Assembly (NCBI GenBank): GCA_964465125.1
Contig: CAYXIO010000048.1
Location: forward strand, 1-32,500
Direction: 5' to 3'
Origin: CAYOHG01 sp964465125
GTDB lineage: Bacteria > Planctomycetota > Phycisphaerae > UBA1845 > Fen-1342
DNA: 32,500 nt
Within the stretch, counting starts at the first letter, position 1. Every line of letters begins with the position of its first letter. A program made the position numbers and the translations under genes. The notes below the pieces were generated by a model that worked only from the letters and a program-made list of their open reading frames with translations, was not told where the DNA came from and made no database searches. Below, piece after piece: positions 26,474 to 32,500 of the stretch.

Positions 26474-29380
26474 ATGAGCAGCGGATCGGACTGGTACCGC
26501 GAAGACGCCGTGCTGCTTCGCACCGTGCAGATCAGCGGCTGGACCGCGCCCATCGAGCCGAGCATTCCCGGCTTCGCCGACTGGCAGGAATTGGGCCGCG
26601 GCGGGCAGGGAGTGGTCTACAGCGCCACCCAGCTCTCCACGCACCGCCGCGTCGCGGTCAAGATTCTCATGGGTGGCCCCATAGCCTCGCGGGCGCAGTT
26701 CCGCCGCTTCGAGCGTGAGATTGACCTCATCGCCGGCTTCCAGCACCCGAATATCGTGCGACTCTACGACCGCGGCGTGACGGACCAGGGCCAGCCGTAC
26801 TACGTCATGGAGCTGATCGACGGCTGCAACCTGGAGGCACACCTCGGCCTGCGTCGGCCGGCAGCTCGACGGCTGTTCGAAGCACCGCGTGACCGAATCG
26901 TGCCGCCGGACGCGCGTGCGCCCGCGGAACCGCCTCCCGTTCGCGAAACGCTCGGCCTGCTGGCCAAGGTGTGCGAAGCGATTACCTACGCGCACCGCCA
27001 TGGCGTTGTCCACCGCGACCTGAAGCCGGGGAACATCCTCGTCGACGGCGCCGGCGAGCCGCACGTGCTTGACTTCGGGCTGGCCCGGGTCGTAAGGCCG
27101 GACGCGTACTCGTCGTCGGCGACAATGAGCCAGACCGGCGACTTCATCGGCACGCTGCCCTGGTCGAGCCCGGAGCAGGCGGAAGGCGCGCCGGACCTTA
27201 TCGATGCGCGCAGCGACGTCTACGCGCTGGGCGTGATTCTCTTCCAGGTGCTGACGGGCACGCTTCCCTACGCAATGTCTACGCTGTGCGAAGCGCTGGA
27301 GAACATCCGCAACGCCGACCCGCCGCGCCCCAGCACCGTTCGCCGCGGCCTGAGCGGGGAGATCGACGCAATCGTCTTGAAGTGCCTGGCCAAGCAACCT
27401 CAGTATCGCTATCGAGATGCCGGTGAACTCGCGGGCGACCTCCGGAACTACCTCGCGGGCGAACCGCTGCTCGCCAGAGCCGAGTCGCTGCTTGCACGAA
27501 TGCGCCGCGGCTTGCGCCGCTACCGGCCGGCGGCGAGCCTTGTGGGCCTGTTGCTGGTTTGTGGCGCCGGTGCAACGGCGCTGGCGTGGGCCTGGCGTCT
27601 CTTCGGTTTCGCCGGCGACGGCGCCGCCGGAACCGCCGAGGCAGGATTCCAGCAGAGCATGGTGCGACTGCGCGACGGCCCGACGGTGGCTCTGAGCAGC
27701 TTTGCCGGGTTGGGAGACCGGATCAACGTACCCACCAATCTCGCCCTTGGCTACGAGAGGCCGACGAGCGCGAGCTTGCAGCAGGGGCAGTCCCTGGATG
27801 TAGCGGGCTACTTGACGATTGGCACGGGGACGAGCGCGCGCCTGGACGTTCGGGATGGCGCATCGGTGAGCTGCTGGAACGCACGGATCGCGGATCTGGA
27901 GGACGGCGATGGCCTTGTAACCATTCGCGGACAAGGTACGCGCTGGAAGGCTCAGGAACTCACATCTTCCGATGGCTGGTTCATGCTCGGCGGGCGATCG
28001 GCGAAGCTTCAGATTCTCGACGGCGCCGTCGTCGAGGATTGCCGCGGCCACATCGCCTGGGGAATCCGGAGCGTAGGTGAGGCGCTGGTCGAGGGTCCGG
28101 GCTCAGCGTGGAGGCATCGATTCTTTCTCGAGGTCGGTCGTTCGGGCCGGGCCGAGTTGCTCATCCAAAATGGCGGCCTCGTCTCCAGCCTCCAGGCTTG
28201 GCTCGCCCGCGCGCCTGAGTCCGAAGGAAGCGTGGTGGTTGCGGGAGTCGGCTCACAGTGGATCAACGCCGGTTCGCTGTATGTCGGCGGTAACCCCGAG
28301 TCGCCGGGAGGACGGGCGCACTTTCTGATCGAGGACGGCGGCACGGTCGTCGTTTGCCACGCCTTGCGGGTCTGGGGTCCCGGAGCGGTGAACTTGCAGG
28401 GAGGCTGGCTGGCGGCGGCTGAGATCGATCAGAGCCAGGGGGGCCAGCTCGACTTCACCTCCGGCGTGCTCGAGACCGAGTCGTTTGACGGCGACCTGGT
28501 GAACCAAGGAGGCACGCTCGTTGGCGGCGCCTCTTCCCGTGCGGTCGTCATCGCCGGCGACTACCAGCAGAAGGCCGGCACGCTGGCGTTGACGCTGCGC
28601 GGGGCCGACTCGCCTGACGCGCCCCGGCTGCTCGTGGGCGGAACGGCGAAACTCGGCGGGCGCCTGATCCTGGATTGCGCTACAGACTTTCAACCCCTGC
28701 CGAACGAAGAGCGCGTCATCCTTGCGGCCAATGCCCTCGACGGCGAGTTCGAGCATCCCGAGGGCCGGATTGACTTCATCGGCGGCGGATCGTGCGCAGT
28801 CATCTACACTGCGGCCGAAGTGATTCTCACGGACTTCGACGCTCCGCGCCCGCGTGATGACTCAGCACCCCAAACGCCGCTGTGCAGGGAGTGCGCGGAA
28901 CTCAATCCCGACGCTCCGTTCCCGGTGCACCTGGCTGAGAACACCACCGGCGACTCCGATCTCACGTTTCTCGGTCCGCCGGACAATATCGGATGCGCCC
29001 TGCGGGATCGCAGCGTGGTCTACGACTTCGGCGCGCTGTCCGTGCTGGATGGTGAGGGACCGGACTTCAACGTTTACGAATGGTTCTTCGGCGGTCCCCA
29101 CTCTCGCGACGTTGACGTTCAGGCGAGCGCGGACGGGGTGAGCTACGCGAGCCTGACGTCCACCGAAGGGCCGTGCGACCGCATCCTGGGCGACGAAGCG
29201 CACGCGGCGCCCGGCAACATCCGGGCCTACGACCTCGCCGTGACCGGACTCAGCGCTGTCCGTTATGTGCGGATCCAAGGCCTGCTCGACGCCGGCAGCG
29301 GACACCGGGGCGCATTCAGCCTCGACGCAGTCGGTGCAATCCATTACGAAGCGGCGAACCGTGGCGCCGCGCCGGACTGA
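26474..29380 (+). CDS. Transmembrane Ser/Thr kinase with T5SS/PEP-CTERM-type repeat ectodomain
   Basis: The length is 968 residues; GGAG at 26461 precedes the ATG by nine bases. The kinase domain (about residues 34-320) has all key elements: GRGGQG (41-46), Lys63 in VAVKIL, HRDLKPGN with Asp182, DFG with Asp200, and SPEQA. An unusual Pro/Arg-rich insert follows the hinge region. One membrane helix lies at about 353-375. The ectodomain then carries several repeats of the form GYLTIGTGTSARLDVRDGAS and GLVTIRGQGTRW, which match the repeat usually found in autotransporter and PEP-CTERM-associated proteins (about residues 420-690). After these come a beta-rich segment and a C-terminal domain of about 140 residues with VVYDFG and VRYVRIQG strands resembling discoidin-like domains. 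No C-terminal anchor or PEP-CTERM signal is seen. It probably senses an external or surface ligand and phosphorylates a cytoplasmic target, perhaps the adjacent sigma factor. Confidence 0.9.
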   Translation: MSSGSDWYREDAVLLRTVQISGWTAPIEPSIPGFADWQELGRGGQGVVYSATQLSTHRRVAVKILMGGPIASRAQFRRFEREIDLIAGFQHPNIVRLYDRGVTDQGQPYYVMELIDGCNLEAHLGLRRPAARRLFEAPRDRIVPPDARAPAEPPPVRETLGLLAKVCEAITYAHRHGVVHRDLKPGNILVDGAGEPHVLDFGLARVVRPDAYSSSATMSQTGDFIGTLPWSSPEQAEGAPDLIDARSDVYALGVILFQVLTGTLPYAMSTLCEALENIRNADPPRPSTVRRGLSGEIDAIVLKCLAKQPQYRYRDAGELAGDLRNYLAGEPLLARAESLLARMRRGLRRYRPAASLVGLLLVCGAGATALAWAWRLFGFAGDGAAGTAEAGFQQSMVRLRDGPTVALSSFAGLGDRINVPTNLALGYERPTSASLQQGQSLDVAGYLTIGTGTSARLDVRDGASVSCWNARIADLEDGDGLVTIRGQGTRWKAQELTSSDGWFMLGGRSAKLQILDGAVVEDCRGHIAWGIRSVGEALVEGPGSAWRHRFFLEVGRSGRAELLIQNGGLVSSLQAWLARAPESEGSVVVAGVGSQWINAGSLYVGGNPESPGGRAHFLIEDGGTVVVCHALRVWGPGAVNLQGGWLAAAEIDQSQGGQLDFTSGVLETESFDGDLVNQGGTLVGGASSRAVVIAGDYQQKAGTLALTLRGADSPDAPRLLVGGTAKLGGRLILDCATDFQPLPNEERVILAANALDGEFEHPEGRIDFIGGGSCAVIYTAAEVILTDFDAPRPRDDSAPQTPLCRECAELNPDAPFPVHLAENTTGDSDLTFLGPPDNIGCALRDRSVVYDFGALSVLDGEGPDFNVYEWFFGGPHSRDVDVQASADGVSYASLTSTEGPCDRILGDEAHAAPGNIRAYDLAVTGLSAVRYVRIQGLLDAGSGHRGAFSLDAVGAIHYEAANRGAAPD

Positions 29381-29638
29381 GCGTCGCCAACCGACCGCTC
29401 GGTTCCACACGTCTACCGTTCGCTCCATGTGAGCGTGCCCCGGCCCTGACCGAGAGCGTCGTTCGCACACCGTCCGGCTTCTGATTTCGGCAGAAACGGG
29501 TTGCGCGCCCGCTAGGGCGTATTGAGGGCGTGCTCCGCCGCCGGCGTACTGACCCTTCACATCGCCATCGGCGTGAGCCCGACCATGGGATCCTAGTCAA
29601 TAGCACGCACCAGAGTCTCAATGCCGGAGGATCGAATC
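29381..29638 (+). promoter_or_regulatory. Leader region before the S74 surface protein
   Basis: These 258 non-coding bases separate the kinase gene from the S74 protein gene. I see no terminator with a T-tract and no clear promoter boxes. The only firm signal is the Shine-Dalgarno GGAGG at 29626-29630, which decides the start at 29639. Confidence 0.4.
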
Positions 29639-32350
29639 ATGGCTCGCACGTGGAGCGTATTCGCCGCTGTTGCCATCTTGGCAGCTACCTGCGCAAATGC
29701 GCAAACCCCCGTCGGCGGAGCGTTTACCTATCAGGGACAGCTCAAGGAACAGGGCGAGCCGGCCACCGGCGCGTACGCAATGCAGTTCAAGCTGTACGAC
29801 GCTGGCAGCGGCGGCACGCTCATTGCGACCTACCCGCCCAGCGGGACCGTCGCCGTCAGTGTCCAGGATGGGATGTTCACCACGATGCTGGACTTCGGCC
29901 TGACGCCCTTCGACGGCGAGCGGCGCTGGCTGGAGGTCGTGGTCGAGAGCGTCACACTCGCGCCCCGGCAGGAACTGACCGCCACGCCGTACGCGCTCTA
30001 TGCGCTCAACGGCCCCGGCGGGGAGAGCTTCTGGCAGGCGGGGACGGGCGGCGCAATCTACTACAACGGCGGCAACGTGGGGATCGGCGCCGATCCCACT
30101 CCCAATCATCTGCTAGAGGTCGCCGGCGACGACGTGCTGATCAGCACGCCCGGCGGTGGCAACGCGAACCTGATCCTCAATGATACGGATGGCGGTACCT
30201 CGCCGCCCGGCATCGCGTTCTGGGGGAACACACAGGCCGGCTTCTATGGCCCGGACACGGGCGATCAGACCTTCGCGTTCCGCGCCGGCTATCCCTCACC
30301 GCGAGTGCATGATGCGCACCTGCGCGTCTACGGCCCCGAGGACACCCAGTTCATCGACCTGACGCACGACGGCGCCGACGCCATCATCAGCGCGGCGGCC
30401 GACGATCTGGTCCTCAACTCCACGGGGACCAATTCGGCAGGTCTCGTTCTCAACGGCGGCACAATCGGCGATATGGCGTTCTATACGGGTAGCTTCGTAC
30501 CCGAAAGCGAGCGGATGCGGATCGACGCCAGCGGGAACGTCGGGATCGGCACGGCGGCGCCGGCGCGCGACCTGGAGGTCCGCAAGTCGGTCAACGGCCT
30601 CGTGGACGCGGGCGTTGAGAACGACAGCGCGGAAGCGAATGCCCGCGCGGCTCTGGCCGTCGGTTGCGACGTCACCCAGGGGACCTTCCTGGCACACTCC
30701 AGCACCTACGAGAACCCGGCCCAGCGCGAGCGCGTCGCCGTCGTAGCCGAGGTCGGCGCCGGCGGACTATCGCTGGCTGCGAGCGATTCCGACGGTGATC
30801 TTCGATTCCACACCGGCGGGTTCGAAGCGTCGAACGAGCGGATGCGGATCGACGCCAACGGCAACGTCGGCATCGGTATTTCCACCCCCAGCGCACGGCT
30901 GAACGCGTATACCGTGGGAGGCACCGGCTTGATGGGGCAGAGCGGCACCGGCACCGGTGTCTACGGCGTTTCGGGCAGCAGCGCGGGCGTGATGGGCTAC
31001 AGCATCGGCGGCGGGGCCATTGGAAAGCTGGGCGACCCGAGCTACGGCGTCTATGGCGAGAACCCAGGCGGAATCGCCGGCTACTTCGACGGCAACGCAC
31101 ACGTCACCGGGGACTTGGCCGTTACCGGCGAAATCGCGTCAGACGTCGGCGGATTCCGATTCCCTGACAACAGTGTACAGACGACCGCCGGCGTGACCGG
31201 GAGTGGAACCAACGGCTACCTACCGAAGTTCACCGGCACAAAGTCGGTCGGGAATTCGATCCTCTACGAGACGGCCGGCGGGGTCATCATCAACGGGACG
31301 TCTTCGACTGCTGCCCTTGAGATCATGACGACCGCCGAGGAGACCCTCCTGCTGGACGGGCCGGGCGTTTTCGACACCAACGGCAGAATCCGGTTCCAGG
31401 ACATGTTCGGCGACGTGTACATCCAGAACGACGGCGACGGGGACCTGCTGATGCACCTCGGCGAAACCGTCGGCGGGCGGCTGGCGATCACCGGCGGCAA
31501 CGTCGGCATCGGCACACTCGACCCGAACAACGCGCTGAGCGTGGCCGGCGATGCGGATTTCACCGGCTACGTCGGCATCGGCACGGCCAACCCTTCCGCG
31601 CAGCTTGAAGTGGAGGGCACAGATCCATGGCTGGTACTGGATTCGACCGCCAACCAGACTGGAGTGTCGTTGAAGCAGAACGGCGCCACGAAATGGGCGC
31701 TGGTCTGGGCGCCCGGCTCCCAATACCTCTACTTCTGGCGGGGCAGCGGTGGCACCAGCGTCGTCCTGAGCGACGCGACCGGCAACATGGGCATCGGCGT
31801 CACAGACCCGTCAGAGAAGCTCGACACCAGCGGCACCGCCCGCCTGCGCGGCATTGGCACCAGCACCGGCACCGCGGTCGTCGCCGACGCTAACGGCAAG
31901 CTCTGGAAGCAAACCTCCAGCCTGCGCTACAAGCACAACATCGCCGATTTGCCGACCGCAGGCGACGCCGTCCTCGACCTGTGCCCGGTCAGCTTCGACT
32001 GGAACTCGACCGACGCACCCGACATCGGCCTGATCGCGGAGGAAGTGGAGCAAGTCCTGCCGGATCTCGTCATCCGCGACGCGGACGGCCAGCCCGACGG
32101 CGTCCGATACGACAAGGTCGCGCTCTACCTGCTCGACGTCGTCAGGAACCAGCGCGGGCAGATCGTGCAGCAGGGCGATCAACTCGCCGAGCAGCAGGCC
32201 AATCTCGCCGGCCAGCAGGACCAGATCTCCGCGCAGCAGGCACAGCTCGCCGCGCAGGGGAAAGTCATCTCGACTCTTCAAGCCCGACTCGATAAGCTGG
32301 AAGCGTTGTTCGCCGAACACGGCGTGCTGCCAACCGGAGGTGTGCGATGA
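29639..32350 (+). CDS. Secreted fibre-like surface protein with S74 (endosialidase-type) chaperone domain
   Basis: The length is 903 residues. The ATG at 29639 is preferred over 29621 because GGAGG (29626-29630) sits eight bases upstream. A signal peptide (MARTWSVFAAVAILAATCANAQ) precedes a FTYQGQLKEQGEPATGAYAM domain (about 30-125), common at the start of planctomycete and related secreted proteins. A long beta-repeat stalk follows, with six copies of N-V-G-I-G-x-x-x-P (for example GNVGIGTAAP, GNVGIGTLDP). The end is a Peptidase S74 intramolecular chaperone: SSLRYKHNIADL, PVSFDW, DIGLIAEEVEQVLPDLV and YDKVALYLLDVV, then a Gln/Ala coiled coil. Ser760 and Lys765 keep the five-residue spacing of the self-cleaving Ser/Lys pair in phage endosialidase tailspikes. 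It is expected to trimerise, cleave itself and release the chaperone. Its stop overlaps the next gene by four bases. Confidence 0.88.
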   Translation: MARTWSVFAAVAILAATCANAQTPVGGAFTYQGQLKEQGEPATGAYAMQFKLYDAGSGGTLIATYPPSGTVAVSVQDGMFTTMLDFGLTPFDGERRWLEVVVESVTLAPRQELTATPYALYALNGPGGESFWQAGTGGAIYYNGGNVGIGADPTPNHLLEVAGDDVLISTPGGGNANLILNDTDGGTSPPGIAFWGNTQAGFYGPDTGDQTFAFRAGYPSPRVHDAHLRVYGPEDTQFIDLTHDGADAIISAAADDLVLNSTGTNSAGLVLNGGTIGDMAFYTGSFVPESERMRIDASGNVGIGTAAPARDLEVRKSVNGLVDAGVENDSAEANARAALAVGCDVTQGTFLAHSSTYENPAQRERVAVVAEVGAGGLSLAASDSDGDLRFHTGGFEASNERMRIDANGNVGIGISTPSARLNAYTVGGTGLMGQSGTGTGVYGVSGSSAGVMGYSIGGGAIGKLGDPSYGVYGENPGGIAGYFDGNAHVTGDLAVTGEIASDVGGFRFPDNSVQTTAGVTGSGTNGYLPKFTGTKSVGNSILYETAGGVIINGTSSTAALEIMTTAEETLLLDGPGVFDTNGRIRFQDMFGDVYIQNDGDGDLLMHLGETVGGRLAITGGNVGIGTLDPNNALSVAGDADFTGYVGIGTANPSAQLEVEGTDPWLVLDSTANQTGVSLKQNGATKWALVWAPGSQYLYFWRGSGGTSVVLSDATGNMGIGVTDPSEKLDTSGTARLRGIGTSTGTAVVADANGKLWKQTSSLRYKHNIADLPTAGDAVLDLCPVSFDWNSTDAPDIGLIAEEVEQVLPDLVIRDADGQPDGVRYDKVALYLLDVVRNQRGQIVQQGDQLAEQQANLAGQQDQISAQQAQLAAQGKVISTLQARLDKLEALFAEHGVLPTGGVR

Positions 32351-32500
32351 ATCGACGATCCTGGACCGCTTCACTCGTGGCCACGCTGTCCGTGGCCCTG
32401 ATCGCCGTCAGTCCTACCGCGGCCGACCTCACCATCGACTGGTGGACCGTCGACGGCGGCGGCGACATGTGGACCAGCGGCGGCACGTACGAGCTCTCCG
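32347..32500 (+). CDS. Secreted protein, partial (N-terminus only)
   Basis: The gene begins with an ATG that overlaps the S74 gene stop (ATGA, 32347-32350) and runs off the window. The visible 51 residues are a signal peptide (MNRRSWTASLVATLSVALIA, ending near PTAA) followed by DLTIDWWTVDGGGDMWTSGG. The D-W-x-[TV]-x-DGGG start is a recurring N-terminal module of short secreted planctomycete proteins of unknown function. Translational coupling to the S74 protein suggests that the two products are made together and may interact on the surface. Its length and remaining domains are not visible. Confidence 0.8.
   Translation, partial: MNRRSWTASLVATLSVALIAVSPTAADLTIDWWTVDGGGDMWTSGGTYELS

Noticed and set aside
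26165..28051. 628-residue frame antisense to the sigma factor and kinase
   Set aside because: It crosses two well-supported genes and shows no recognisable feature; a high-GC shadow.
26474..29380. PEP-CTERM sorting signal on the kinase ectodomain
   Set aside because: The C-terminus ends in AANRGAAPD without a PEP motif, hydrophobic helix or basic tail; only the repeat type is shared with such proteins.
29639..32350. Prophage tail fibre
   Set aside because: The protein has a bacterial signal peptide and there are no phage structural, lysis or integrase genes in the window.

Overview
The window is GC-rich and densely coded, and it reads like the chromosome of a member of the Planctomycetota. 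This is an inference from gene content. The clues are an ECF sigma factor directly followed by a membrane Ser/Thr kinase, secreted carbohydrate-active proteins of the DUF4838 and GH99-like types, the tail of a sulfatase, an Asn/Thr-rich lipoprotein linker, and a secreted protein with an S74 chaperone domain followed by a gene starting with a short DWWTVDGGG-type motif. No rRNA, tRNA, CRISPR array or complete mobile element was seen.

Layout. (1) 1-217 is a repeat-bearing non-coding edge. (2) 218-10186 is a block of five multiheme cytochrome genes: a secreted NHL-propeller protein with 20 haem motifs (minus), a membrane-anchored NapC/NirT-like 12-motif protein (plus), a coupled pair made of an octahaem c/b-type membrane cytochrome and a small membrane trihaem protein (minus), and a nonahaem c554-type lipoprotein (plus) ending in a clear terminator. 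(3) 10424-14531 holds two secreted peptidase-like genes, one with HExxH and one an M14 carboxypeptidase. (4) 14887-17226 encodes a CHASE4 hybrid histidine kinase. (5) 17245-25280 is a set of secreted carbohydrate-type genes, with the fluoride channel crcB and a DUF190 gene translationally tied to the end of one operon. (6) 25435-25737 is a sulfatase remnant. (7) 25865-29380 is the ECF sigma factor plus kinase pair. (8) 29639-32500 is an S74 surface protein overlapping the start of another secreted protein that runs off the window.

How the genes may work together. The cytochrome block carries about 52 haem-binding motifs. It combines two different candidate quinol-oxidising membrane modules (NapC-like and cytochrome-b-like), periplasmic or secreted multihaem carriers and a lipid-anchored multihaem protein. 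This is the composition expected of a trans-envelope electron route or a multihaem respiratory chain, but the electron acceptor cannot be read from the sequence. The first two genes are divergent and share a short region with a promoter-like element and a perfect inverted repeat.

The kinase at 26474 is the most unusual single protein. An intracellular Hanks-type kinase is joined through one membrane span to a long beta-repeat ectodomain of the kind normally found in autotransporters and PEP-CTERM proteins. That suggests a surface sensor controlling the adjacent ECF sigma factor.
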